Positions 53,023-62,576 of a stretch of DNA of 64,000 bases are shown here, piece after piece. Source of the stretch: Ginsengibacter hankyongi. GTDB lineage: Bacteria > Bacteroidota > Bacteroidia > Chitinophagales > Chitinophagaceae. A program made the translations under genes and the position numbers. A model generated the notes under the pieces. That model was not told where the DNA came from, did no database searches, and saw only the letters and a program-made list of their open reading frames with translations. Position 1 is the first letter of the stretch. Each line of letters begins with the position of its first letter. The stretch is from NCBI RefSeq assembly GCF_008710285.1, contig NZ_VYQF01000007.1, positions 1 to 64,000 of the forward strand, written 5' to 3'.

Positions 53023-54903
53023 ATGAAAATGGAATTAAAATGGTTGTGTGGGTTTAGTAAAATAATGGTTGAGGTAATTGTGATGCTGATAAGTGTTACG
53101 CCTGTTTTTTCTCAAAAAATAATCAACCTTGCTGATTATGGAGTGGTTTCCAATTCCTATCAAAATGCTTCTCCGGCAATTGTCCGTGCTATCAAAGTTG
53201 CTGGCGGCGCGGATAGTTGTATCATTCGCTTTCCCGGAGGGAGAGTAGACATCTGGCCCGACGGCGCTGAACGAAGGGAATATTATATTTCAAATGCTAC
53301 AGAAAATGATGCTTTATCTAAAGAGAAGACCATCGGGATGCTTTTCGAAAATTTATCCAATATCACATTGGAAGGAAACAATACTTTGTTGGTCTATCAT
53401 GGAAAAATGATGTTGATGGCAATAGACCGCTGCCATAATTTTAAAGTGAAAGATTTGCAATTTGATTTTGAAAGACCGACTATGTCGGAAATGAAAATAG
53501 TTTCAAAAACAAAAACGGAAGTAGTTGCCGACGTGACTCGTGATTCATGGTATGCAATTGAAAAGCAAAATAATCACAACAAACTAATATGGTATGGTGA
53601 AGGCTGGAAAACTAATAATCCTTTTGTAATAGGATATGTTCCTGAAAAGGAAATGATGTATTATACAAGTTGGAACCCTTTTGCTGAGAGCAATGCTATA
53701 GAAATATCTCCATTTAAAATAAGATTTTCAGGTGATTTCTCCGGCGCGAATTTTAATGAAGGAGATATACTCACTATCCGCGATCCTTACCGCGATGAAG
53801 TGGGTGTTTTTAACAATCGGTCGCACAATGTCACTTTTGAAAATCTTAAATTTTATTATATACATGGCCTTGGTATTGTAAGCCAGCTTTCAGAAAATAT
53901 CGATATCAACGAAGTAAGCGTGGCGCCACGTCCGGGTTCCGGCAGGGTGATAGCTGCTTTTGCTGACTGTTTCCATTTCTCGGGCTGCTATGGTTCCGTA
54001 ACAATTGAAGACTGCCTCGCTTCGGGTTCACATGATGATCCAATCAATGTGCATGGAACGTATCTTCGAATAACCAGCTCCGATAGTGACAAGGTACTAC
54101 TGCAATTCATGCATCCTCAAACATGGGGTTTCAATGCGTTTGACCGGGGCGATTCTATAGAATTTGTAAATCACCGGACGCTGATTCCATTTGCTATCGC
54201 GGTAGTGAAGTCTTCTAAAATGATTTCAAAAAAAGAAATTGAATTGCGATTGGACCGGCACGTACCTTTACAAATACAGCAAGGCGATTGTGTGGGAAAC
54301 CTTTCAAAAAGCCCTTCCGTTGTAGTTAAACATAACAGGTTCGAACACACGAATACACGTGGACTATTGATAACCTCTACCGAAAAGGTTTTAATAGAAG
54401 ACAACACTTTTTACAGAACAGGAATGCACGCCATCTTAGTTGCCGATGACTGCAATTCATGGTTTGAATCCGGTCGGGTACGAGACGTTTTGATTCGTAA
54501 TAATGTGTTTGAAGATTGTGGTTATAACCAGATGCCGGATAATTACATAATTTCCATTGCTCCTGAAAATCAGAAGCTGGTAAAAGGAAATTATGTGCAC
54601 CGTAACATCCGGATAGAAAATAATGTGTTTAATGTATACGATGCACCTTTGCTGAAAGCAAAAAGTACTGATGGTTTGGTATTTAGCAATAATGTGATTA
54701 ATCAAACACATTTTATGAATCCTGGCACTAAAAAATTATCGGTACAACTAACAGACTGTAAAAATGTGAGCATCCTGAAAAATAAATTTAATACAGATTG
54801 GCAACCTTTACTCAATATTGAAAATATGACAAGAGGGCAAGTAAAAGCAGATGTAAAGAACATTGAGTTAAAAGCAAAAATCAAAGCGAAGAATAATTAC
54901 TGA
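53023..54903 (+). CDS. GH110 alpha-1,3-galactosidase-like protein, exported, 626 aa
   Basis: A signal peptide (residues 1-31, ending VFSQ) precedes a beta-helix protein of the GH110 type: INLADYGVVSNSYQNASPAI at the start, FADCFHFSGCYGSVTIEDC, and SGSHDDPINVHGTYLRI, where the acidic residues form the probable active site. GH110 enzymes such as Bacteroides GlaA/GlaB release terminal alpha-1,3-linked galactose. Beta-helix coils follow to the C-terminus. Assignment to GH110 rests on these motifs and the overall fold; another beta-helix GH remains possible. Confidence 0.78.
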   Translation: MKMELKWLCGFSKIMVEVIVMLISVTPVFSQKIINLADYGVVSNSYQNASPAIVRAIKVAGGADSCIIRFPGGRVDIWPDGAERREYYISNATENDALSKEKTIGMLFENLSNITLEGNNTLLVYHGKMMLMAIDRCHNFKVKDLQFDFERPTMSEMKIVSKTKTEVVADVTRDSWYAIEKQNNHNKLIWYGEGWKTNNPFVIGYVPEKEMMYYTSWNPFAESNAIEISPFKIRFSGDFSGANFNEGDILTIRDPYRDEVGVFNNRSHNVTFENLKFYYIHGLGIVSQLSENIDINEVSVAPRPGSGRVIAAFADCFHFSGCYGSVTIEDCLASGSHDDPINVHGTYLRITSSDSDKVLLQFMHPQTWGFNAFDRGDSIEFVNHRTLIPFAIAVVKSSKMISKKEIELRLDRHVPLQIQQGDCVGNLSKSPSVVVKHNRFEHTNTRGLLITSTEKVLIEDNTFYRTGMHAILVADDCNSWFESGRVRDVLIRNNVFEDCGYNQMPDNYIISIAPENQKLVKGNYVHRNIRIENNVFNVYDAPLLKAKSTDGLVFSNNVINQTHFMNPGTKKLSVQLTDCKNVSILKNKFNTDWQPLLNIENMTRGQVKADVKNIELKAKIKAKNNY

Positions 54904-54973
54904 TCTGTTCCTTGCGGTTGGATTTTCGTTTAAAGCAACAGAATTTTATAAAATTTAAACAATATTACCTAAC

Positions 54974-57121
54974 ATGATCTTTTCAAAATTGAAATATTTA
55001 CTGCTTACTTTTTTTGTTTTATTAGCTACAGTTGTAGTTGCGCAAAGCAATTTAAAATGGAATACAGTAGCGCCCGGAGTTTGGCGTGCTACCGCGGGTA
55101 AGCCCGATAAATTTAATTTCTATACGGTGATCGGTGTGCATCCTAAAATTGAAGCATTAGCTGCTATGACCTCGGTGCATTTTCCCTTACCTGAAAATGA
55201 AATAAAGGCGACGGTAATAGATGGTAAAACTTACCTGCGGTTTCCTTTGGATTCAGCAGAAAAGATTTTTGGTTTGGGTTTGAATTTCAAAACCGTTGAG
55301 CAACGCGGTCGCATTATGCGCCTGCATGTTGACCATTATGGGGGACAGGATAATGGTCGCACACATGCGCCGGTACCGTTTTACGTTTCATCAAAAGGTT
55401 ATGGGGTATTGATAAATGCTGCGAGGTATATTGATGTGTGGGTAGGCACGGCGGTGGAACGTGATAGCAAACATCCGCCTGCTGTTCGGGATAGAAACAC
55501 AGATAAAAACTGGCAGGCTAATCCCTACTCAGATAACATTGAAATGCTGGTGCCGGCGGAGGGCGCCGAGATCATTGTTTTTGGCGGACCGGACATGTTA
55601 GACGCAGTGCGCAGGTATAACTTATATAACGGGGGTGGTTGCCTGCCACCAAGATGGGGTTTGGGATTTTGGCATCGTACCCCAACCTTGTACAGTGATA
55701 AAGATGTGATGAATGAAGTGAAACAATATGCAGAACATAAATTTCCTTTAAGTGTAATTGGGCTGGAACCTGGCTGGCAAAGCAAATCATACCCATGCAC
55801 CTATGAATGGGATAAGAACCGGTTTCCACAACCGGCGGCATTTATCGATAGCTTACAACAAAAGGGCATCCATATTAACCTGTGGATTAACCCATACATT
55901 TCTCCCGATGGAGAATTATACAAAAAGATTTTTCCTTACACAGCATCCTTTACGGTATGGGCAGGGTTAGTGCCTGATTACTCTATGCCGCAGGTACAGA
56001 AAATTATCGGGGATCATTTCTATAAACATTTACTAAGTAAAGGAGTAAGCGGGTTTAAAATGGACGAGAACGATGGATTTGATGAATGGCTGTGGCCGGA
56101 TGTTGCCAGGTTTCCTTCCGGTAATTCAGCGGAGCAAATACGGCAAACTTATGGCTTGATGATGCAGAAGATGACCACTGATTTATACCGGAAGCAAAAT
56201 ATACGAACGTATGGATTGGTGAGAGCGTCAAACGCGGGCGCATCATCTTTTCCTTATGTTATTTACAACGATTATTATAGTCACCCTGATTTTATTACTG
56301 CGCTAATCAACAGTTCTTTTATAGGAGTATTGTGGACTCCCGAAGTACGAAGTTCGCCTACTGCAGAAGAATGGCTACGACGCATGCAGACGGTTTGCTT
56401 TTCTCCACTTGCTATGATCAATGCATGGGCGGATGGTACGAAGCCATGGTCTTTTCCGTCCGTAGAAAAGCAAGTGCAGGAAATTGCAGATCTGAGGATG
56501 CGGTTGATACCGTATTTCTATACAAGCTTTGCTGACTATGCATTTTATGGTACTCCACCTATCAAAGCCATGAATCTTATACCTGGATTTAATGCGCCGG
56601 TAACAACGTCTGGCGGGGCATTGAATTCAACAGAAAACCCTTACGCAAAAGCGGTCAAACAAGAAATAAAAGATCAGTTTATGGTGGGCGATAATTTGCT
56701 TGTAGCTCCTTTATTTACGGGGCAAAAAAGCAGGAGAGTCATTTTACCGGAAGGCAAATGGTTCGATTTCTATACTGGAAAATATGCCGGGGAAGGAGAA
56801 GTAATTACTATCACCCCCGGGTTGGATATTATCCCTGTTTATGTTCGTGATGGTGGTATCATTCCCATGATGCCGGTGGTGACAACGATTAGTAAAGAAA
56901 AATTACCTGTTGAAATAAGATACTACGGTCATAAGGCAAGCAGCTATAATTTGTATGATGATGATGGAGAAAGTTACGATTATGAAAAAGGAAAATTTAC
57001 ACGCATTAAATTGTCGGTTACAAAAGATAAAAATGGAGAATTGAAAGGAGAAGTTATTATTCCTAAAGGAGCGAATGTATGGTCGTACAGTAATTTTTCC
57101 TGGAATTTTATGACGAAATGA
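54974..57121 (+). CDS. GH31 alpha-glycosidase, exported, 715 aa
   Basis: Signal peptide ends in VVVAQ at about residue 24. N-terminal beta-sandwich with FGLGLNFKTVEQRG, then a (beta/alpha)8 barrel: PPRWGLGFWHRTPTLYS, INLWINPYISPDGELYKK, and the nucleophile D364 in SGFKMDENDGFDEW. C-terminal beta domain with EGKWFDFYTGKYAGEGE and YYGHKASSYNLYDDDGESYD. The usual WSGDNxSxW acid/base segment is replaced by DYYSHPDFITALINSSFIG and LWTPEVRS, so it belongs to an unusual GH31 subgroup; alpha-galactosidase, alpha-xylosidase or alpha-glucosidase activity cannot be told apart here. Confidence 0.85.
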   Translation: MIFSKLKYLLLTFFVLLATVVVAQSNLKWNTVAPGVWRATAGKPDKFNFYTVIGVHPKIEALAAMTSVHFPLPENEIKATVIDGKTYLRFPLDSAEKIFGLGLNFKTVEQRGRIMRLHVDHYGGQDNGRTHAPVPFYVSSKGYGVLINAARYIDVWVGTAVERDSKHPPAVRDRNTDKNWQANPYSDNIEMLVPAEGAEIIVFGGPDMLDAVRRYNLYNGGGCLPPRWGLGFWHRTPTLYSDKDVMNEVKQYAEHKFPLSVIGLEPGWQSKSYPCTYEWDKNRFPQPAAFIDSLQQKGIHINLWINPYISPDGELYKKIFPYTASFTVWAGLVPDYSMPQVQKIIGDHFYKHLLSKGVSGFKMDENDGFDEWLWPDVARFPSGNSAEQIRQTYGLMMQKMTTDLYRKQNIRTYGLVRASNAGASSFPYVIYNDYYSHPDFITALINSSFIGVLWTPEVRSSPTAEEWLRRMQTVCFSPLAMINAWADGTKPWSFPSVEKQVQEIADLRMRLIPYFYTSFADYAFYGTPPIKAMNLIPGFNAPVTTSGGALNSTENPYAKAVKQEIKDQFMVGDNLLVAPLFTGQKSRRVILPEGKWFDFYTGKYAGEGEVITITPGLDIIPVYVRDGGIIPMMPVVTTISKEKLPVEIRYYGHKASSYNLYDDDGESYDYEKGKFTRIKLSVTKDKNGELKGEVIIPKGANVWSYSNFSWNFMTK

Positions 57122-57243
57122 AAACGACAAAAAGATATTTTCATTTTATAAAATAATATTAAAACGCCATAAGGTATCCTGGATTAAATATTCGCAATAC
57201 TTGCGAGGATAACGCAATAAATAAAATAATAAGTTTATAAATA

Positions 57244-58590
57244 ATGAAAAAAATAACTTTAGGTTTTGTATTCTTCGTGCTGTTGAGTTTCTACTGTTTT
57301 TCCCAGGTTATTGAACCAACACCACGCCAGGTTGAATGGGCAAATTCAGAAATAGGCGTGTTGATTCATTATGATATGCAGGTATATGAGCCCTCTTATG
57401 ATTGGCGTAAAGATTTCAATTATCATCCCAGCGTCAAAATTTTTAATCCTGATAAGTTGAACACAGATCAATGGATACAGGCAGCAAAAAATGCCGGCGC
57501 CACTTACGCTGTTTTAGTAGCAAAGCATTGTTCCGGCTTTAGCCTGTGGCCTACTAAAGCGCATGAATACAGTGTTAAGAACTGTCCCTGGGAAAACGGT
57601 AAGGGTGATATTGTTGCCGACTTTATTGCTTCTTGTAAAAAGTATGGTCTCAAGCCAGGCATTTATGCGAGTGCTTCAGCCAATGGCTATTTTCACGTGG
57701 ATAATCCCGGGCTCGTGGTAACAAAAGATCCTGAAACACAAAAAAAATATAACCAGGTTGTAATACAACAGCTAACAGAATTGTGGACCAACTATGGAAA
57801 GCTTTTTGAAATTTGGTTTGATGGAGGTGTGTTGCCTGCATCCAAGGGTGGACCGGATATAGTTCCATTACTCAAAAAACTGCAACCTGATGCAGTGGTA
57901 TTCCAAGGGCCTTATGGAATAAAAAACCTGGTGAGATGGGTTGGTAACGAGGAAGGCGTGGCTCCCTATCCCTGTTGGGCAACGGCAGATTCCACAACGC
58001 AGGCAGATGGAACCGTAATAATGAAGGGCTTAAACGGTGACCCTAATGGCGCTGTGTGGTGCCCCGGTGAAGCCGATGTTCCATTGCGTAGCACCTCTTC
58101 ATTCCAGGGTGGATGGTTTTGGAAGGAAGGACAGGATTCCGTTGTAAGTAGTCTTGCATTAATGAAAGAGCGCTATGTAAATAGCGTGGGGCGAAATGCC
58201 AATTTATTAATTGGGATGGTGATTGATAAGCATGGATTGGTCCCGGATCCGGATGTCCATCGCCTTGCAGAATTTGGACGTGCAGTAACAAAGGAGTTTT
58301 CAAAATCAATTGCCACGGTAACGGGTAATCGAAAAGTATTCTTTATTTCCTTAAAAGGTAAAACCAATATTAAGTATGCGATAATTGAGGAAAATATTAT
58401 TCACGGGGAACGAATAAGAGCATATACAATTGAGGCATTCAAAGATGGACATTGGTTTGAAATTGCCAAAGGTACCAGTGTGGGACATAAACGAATAGAA
58501 AAGACAGATGTAAAAAATGTTTCGAAAATACGGTTAACAATTACTGCTTCCGTTGGTGAACCTGAGATTAAAAATTTCAGTGTTTATTAA
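57244..58590 (+). CDS. GH29 alpha-L-fucosidase, exported, 448 aa
   Basis: A signal peptide of about 20 residues ends in FCFSQ. The catalytic domain has EIGVLIHYDMQVYEPS, AVLVAKHCSGFSLWPTKA and the nucleophile D193 in KLFEIWFDGGVLP; a conserved LNGDPNGAVWCPGEADVPLR segment follows. The C-terminal part is a beta-sandwich. GH29 enzymes remove terminal alpha-L-fucose with retention. Length fits the shorter GH29 subfamily (about 450). Together with GH95 at the end of the window it indicates fucose in the target glycan. Confidence 0.9.
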   Translation: MKKITLGFVFFVLLSFYCFSQVIEPTPRQVEWANSEIGVLIHYDMQVYEPSYDWRKDFNYHPSVKIFNPDKLNTDQWIQAAKNAGATYAVLVAKHCSGFSLWPTKAHEYSVKNCPWENGKGDIVADFIASCKKYGLKPGIYASASANGYFHVDNPGLVVTKDPETQKKYNQVVIQQLTELWTNYGKLFEIWFDGGVLPASKGGPDIVPLLKKLQPDAVVFQGPYGIKNLVRWVGNEEGVAPYPCWATADSTTQADGTVIMKGLNGDPNGAVWCPGEADVPLRSTSSFQGGWFWKEGQDSVVSSLALMKERYVNSVGRNANLLIGMVIDKHGLVPDPDVHRLAEFGRAVTKEFSKSIATVTGNRKVFFISLKGKTNIKYAIIEENIIHGERIRAYTIEAFKDGHWFEIAKGTSVGHKRIEKTDVKNVSKIRLTITASVGEPEIKNFSVY

Positions 58591-58629
58591 TAGATGTAAC
58601 AAATAATTTGAAAAATTGAATCTCGTAAA

Positions 58630-61311
58630 ATGAAAAGTAGTAAAGTGAAATTTTTATTGGTAATTATTGGGTTGATATCTATGTACCAAAAGGGAATGTG
58701 TCAGTCCGTTCTGCCTTATAAAAATCCTAAACTTCCCATTGAAGAAAGAGTAAAAGACCTTATTTCCAGGATGACTCCTGAAGAAAAATTCTGGCAGCTC
58801 TTTATGATACCAAGTGATTTAAGTGATGGGAAAGAAAAATATAAAAATGGCATCTTCGGGTTCCAGGTAAGTGCAAAAGGCAACAAAGATGCTGCCGGGC
58901 AATTACTCAACTACAGTGCAGCTTCGAATGCATTGGAAACAGCCAAACTCATCAACTCAATACAAAAATATTTTGTGGAAGACACCCGCCTGGGTATTCC
59001 GATTATTCCTTTCGATGAAGCGCTGCATGGTTTGGTAAGAGATGGCGCTACGGCCTTTCCGGAATCCATCGGGTTGGCAGCCACGTGGGACGTTCCCTTA
59101 ATGTATCGGGTAGCAACTGCCATTGCGCATGAAACCAAAAGCCGGGGCATTCGCCAAATATTATCGCCGGTGGTAAATATTGCCAGCGATGTTCGCTGGG
59201 GCCGCGTTGAAGAAACCTATGGTGAAGATCCGTTTCTTTCATCAGAGATGGGCGTAGCATTTGTTTCTCCTTTTGAAAAGACGGGAGTGGTTACCACGCC
59301 TAAACATTTTATTGACAACAGTGGTGATGGCGGCAGGGATAGCTACCCGATAGATATTGATGAGCGTTTGTTGGATGAAATTTATCTTCCTCCATTCAAA
59401 GCCTGTTTTGAAAGAGGCGGCAGTCGCAGTGTGATGACTTCTTATAATTCATTGAATGGAAGTCCGTGTACTGCTAATAATTGGTTATTGAATGAGAAGC
59501 TGAAAAAGGAATTGAATTTTCGGGGCTTTGTAATTTCAGATGCGTCCGCAGTTGGTGGTGCTAATGTATTACACTATACGGCAAAAGATTACCCCGATGC
59601 TTCCGCCAAAGCGATTAACAATGGACTGGATGTTATTTTTCAAACAGCCTATGAGCATTATAAATTATTTATACCTCCGTTTTTGGATGGAAGGATTGAT
59701 CCAAAAACTATTGATAGCGCAGTAGCCAGGGTGTTGCGGGTAAAATTTGAATTGGGGCTTTTCGAAAATCCATATGTCAATGAAGAAGAAGCAAATAAGT
59801 GGAATGGTAATCCTGCACATAGAGTGCTGGCTAAAGAAGCAGCGCTTAAGTCGATGGTATTATTGAAAAACGATGACTATGTTTTGCCTTTAAAGAAATC
59901 ATTAAAGTCTATTGCAGTTATCGGTACAGATGCAATAGAGGCAAGGCTTGGCGGGTACAGCGGCCCGGGAAATAATAAGGTGAATATTCTTGACGGTATC
60001 AAAAATAAATTGGGGAAATCAGTTAATGTAATCTATGCGTCGGGTTGCGGAAGAATCTCACCGGAATGGTTGATGATTCCTCCAAATAATTTATATACTA
60101 ACGTAAACGGTAAAACGCAAAATGGGTTGCAGGGCGAATATTTTAATAATATTCAGCTAACTGGTGAGCCTGTCATTACAAGAGTGGATCGTCAGATAGA
60201 TTTTGGCTGGACATTGTATTCGCCGGATCCAAAAATTAATTTTGATTTTTATTCAGTGAAATGGACTGGTAAATTGAAAGCACCTGCAACCGGAAATTTT
60301 AAAATTGGTATTGAAGGCAATGATGGATATCGTTTGTATTTGAATGGTAAATTGATTATTGATAACTGGAAGAGTCAAACTTTTACAACCAAACTGGTGA
60401 ACTATCATTTCGAAAAAGATAAAGAGTACGATATACGAATAGATTTTTTTGAATCGCAAGGTTATGCAAGATTCAAATTAATTTGGAATGTAGGCGTACC
60501 AAATGATTGGGAACAAAAAATTAGTGCCGCCGTAAACGCTGCAAAGAAAGCTGATGTGGCGGTGATTGTTGCAGGTATTCATGAAGGTGAATCACAGGAT
60601 AGGGCTTATTTGAATTTGCCGGGTCACCAGGAGGAAATGATCAACCGGGTTGCGGCAACGGGTAAGCCCGTTGTGGTAGTTTTAATTGGCGGAAGTGCCA
60701 TCACCATGACGAATTGGATTAAAAATGTTCCTTCCATACTCGATGCCTGGTATCCCGGTGAGGACGGTGGCGATGCAGTAGCTGATGTTTTGTTTGGTGA
60801 CTTTAATCCTGCAGGTCGCTTACCCATTACTTTTCCTGTGTTTGAAGGGCAACTGCCTTTAGTATATAATCACAAACCAACTGGCCGTACAGATGATTAT
60901 GCCGATCTTAACGGTCAACCCCTTTTCCCTTTTGGCTTTGGACTAAGCTATTCAAATTTTGAATACAGCAATTTGCGATTTGATAAAAAACAGTTTTCAA
61001 AAGATGATTCCACGATGGTGTATTGTACAGTTAAAAATACGGGTAGCCGTGATGGTGAGGAAGTAATGCAGTTATACATCCATCCGTTACTTTCTTCGGC
61101 AGCGCAACCGGTAAAATTATTGAAGGGTTTTCAACGTATATTTCTAAAAGCAGGTGAAGAGAAAAAAGTTGGTTTCAATATTACACCGGAGTTGCTGAAA
61201 GTGCTTGATATAAATATGAGATGGACAGTAGAACCAGGAACCTTCAGGATAATGATTGGCGCTTCATCAAAAGATATTCGATTGAGAGATCTGATTGAGG
61301 TGGTTGAATAA
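58630..61311 (+). CDS. GH3 beta-glycosidase with inserted PA14 domain, exported, 893 aa
   Basis: Signal peptide about 25 residues long ending in MCQS. The GH3 N-terminal barrel (residues 40-390) has RLGIPIIPFDEALHGLVR, RWGRVEETYGEDPFLSSEMG and the nucleophile D304 in GFVISDASAVGG; the GH3 C-terminal sandwich follows, interrupted by a PA14 domain at about 500-620 (LQGEYFNNIQLTGEP, GNDGYRLYLNGKLIIDNW). A fibronectin-III-like domain ends the protein. GH3 enzymes remove beta-glucosyl, xylosyl or related residues; the PA14 domain is thought to bind carbohydrate near the active site. Confidence 0.92.
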   Translation: MKSSKVKFLLVIIGLISMYQKGMCQSVLPYKNPKLPIEERVKDLISRMTPEEKFWQLFMIPSDLSDGKEKYKNGIFGFQVSAKGNKDAAGQLLNYSAASNALETAKLINSIQKYFVEDTRLGIPIIPFDEALHGLVRDGATAFPESIGLAATWDVPLMYRVATAIAHETKSRGIRQILSPVVNIASDVRWGRVEETYGEDPFLSSEMGVAFVSPFEKTGVVTTPKHFIDNSGDGGRDSYPIDIDERLLDEIYLPPFKACFERGGSRSVMTSYNSLNGSPCTANNWLLNEKLKKELNFRGFVISDASAVGGANVLHYTAKDYPDASAKAINNGLDVIFQTAYEHYKLFIPPFLDGRIDPKTIDSAVARVLRVKFELGLFENPYVNEEEANKWNGNPAHRVLAKEAALKSMVLLKNDDYVLPLKKSLKSIAVIGTDAIEARLGGYSGPGNNKVNILDGIKNKLGKSVNVIYASGCGRISPEWLMIPPNNLYTNVNGKTQNGLQGEYFNNIQLTGEPVITRVDRQIDFGWTLYSPDPKINFDFYSVKWTGKLKAPATGNFKIGIEGNDGYRLYLNGKLIIDNWKSQTFTTKLVNYHFEKDKEYDIRIDFFESQGYARFKLIWNVGVPNDWEQKISAAVNAAKKADVAVIVAGIHEGESQDRAYLNLPGHQEEMINRVAATGKPVVVVLIGGSAITMTNWIKNVPSILDAWYPGEDGGDAVADVLFGDFNPAGRLPITFPVFEGQLPLVYNHKPTGRTDDYADLNGQPLFPFGFGLSYSNFEYSNLRFDKKQFSKDDSTMVYCTVKNTGSRDGEEVMQLYIHPLLSSAAQPVKLLKGFQRIFLKAGEEKKVGFNITPELLKVLDINMRWTVEPGTFRIMIGASSKDIRLRDLIEVVE

Positions 61312-61454
61312 TTCAATGACAATATCGCCGGCACATCTTAAAGTAATGTTTTAATAATTTTTGTAAATGACAGGTTATTTTATTTGCTCCATGCGTCAGG
61401 TTCATTTAATAAATAATCTAAATAAATTCACCTGCTAAACTTAATATTTATACA

Positions 61455-62540
61455 ATGCAAAATCAAAAAAAGCCCTTACGTATCCTTGTAGTTGGTTGCG
61501 GAAACATGGGATCTTCTCATGCTATGGCTTATCACACTATCGACGGATTTGAGATTTGCGGGCTCGTATCAAAGGGAAAGTCTAACGAGAAATTGAACGC
61601 CAGGCTGGGCAATAAGTATGAACTGTTCAGCGACATGGATGAAGCGATAAAAGGTACGCGGCCGGATGCCGTTTGTATTTCTACTTACCCCGACACTCAT
61701 GAAAGTTTTGCTATGAAAGCATTTGAAAATGGATGCCATGTATTCATAGAAAAGCCATTAGCGGATTCCGTTGAAGGCGCTGAACGAATCGCGGCAGCAG
61801 CTAAAAAAGCAAATAAGAAATTAGTGGTGGGCTATATTTTACGCCATCATCCTTCATGGAAACGCTTTGTTGAATTAACCGGCGAACTTGGGAAACCGTT
61901 AGTGATGCGGATGAACCTTAACCAGCAAAGTGATGGCGACATGTGGACATTGCATCGCAACCTGATGAATAGCCTAAGCCCGATTGTTGACTGTGGCGTA
62001 CACTACATTGATGTAATGTGCCAGATGACACGTTCGAAGCCGACACAGGTATATGCTATTGGAGCAAGGCTTACTGAAGAAATTCCTGCGGGAAATTATA
62101 ATTATGGACAGTTGCAAATACGTTTTGAAGACGGCTCCGTTGGATGGTATGAAGCGGGGTGGGGTCCCATGATCAGTGAAACAGCGTTCTTCGTGAAAGA
62201 TGTTATCGGACCCAAAGGTTCTGTATCCATTGTGGCTAAAGAAGCCGGAGGCTCCGGGAAATCTTCTTCCATTGAATCGCACACGAAAACAGAATCACTG
62301 CGCTTTCATCATGCCGATCTGGGTGAAAATGGAAAGTTTGCTAAAGAGGATACATGGATCAACCTTGAGGACGAACCTGATCACCAGGAACTTTGTAATC
62401 GCGAACAAAGGTATTTTCTGAAATCAATTATAGAAGATATCGATCTCAGTGCCCATGCCGAAGATGCAGTAAATAGCCTTCGAATAGCCTTTGCATGCGA
62501 TGAATCGGTAAGGACCGGGAAGGTGGTGTCATTACTTTAA
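61455..62540 (+). CDS. Gfo/Idh/MocA family oxidoreductase, 361 aa
   Basis: NAD(P)-dependent sugar dehydrogenase of the Gfo/Idh/MocA family. The Rossmann motif VVGCGNMGSSHAMAYH is at residues 12-28, the catalytic lysine in HVFIEKPLADS and a histidine in CGVHYIDVMCQM. No signal peptide, so cytoplasmic. It may oxidise a monosaccharide or inositol-like product released by the secreted hydrolases. It lies in the same direction, 143 bp after GH3 and 36 bp before GH95. Confidence 0.9.
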   Translation: MQNQKKPLRILVVGCGNMGSSHAMAYHTIDGFEICGLVSKGKSNEKLNARLGNKYELFSDMDEAIKGTRPDAVCISTYPDTHESFAMKAFENGCHVFIEKPLADSVEGAERIAAAAKKANKKLVVGYILRHHPSWKRFVELTGELGKPLVMRMNLNQQSDGDMWTLHRNLMNSLSPIVDCGVHYIDVMCQMTRSKPTQVYAIGARLTEEIPAGNYNYGQLQIRFEDGSVGWYEAGWGPMISETAFFVKDVIGPKGSVSIVAKEAGGSGKSSSIESHTKTESLRFHHADLGENGKFAKEDTWINLEDEPDHQELCNREQRYFLKSIIEDIDLSAHAEDAVNSLRIAFACDESVRTGKVVSLL

Positions 62541-62576
62541 TTCACAACTATAATATTACTGACACGCTTATACGAA

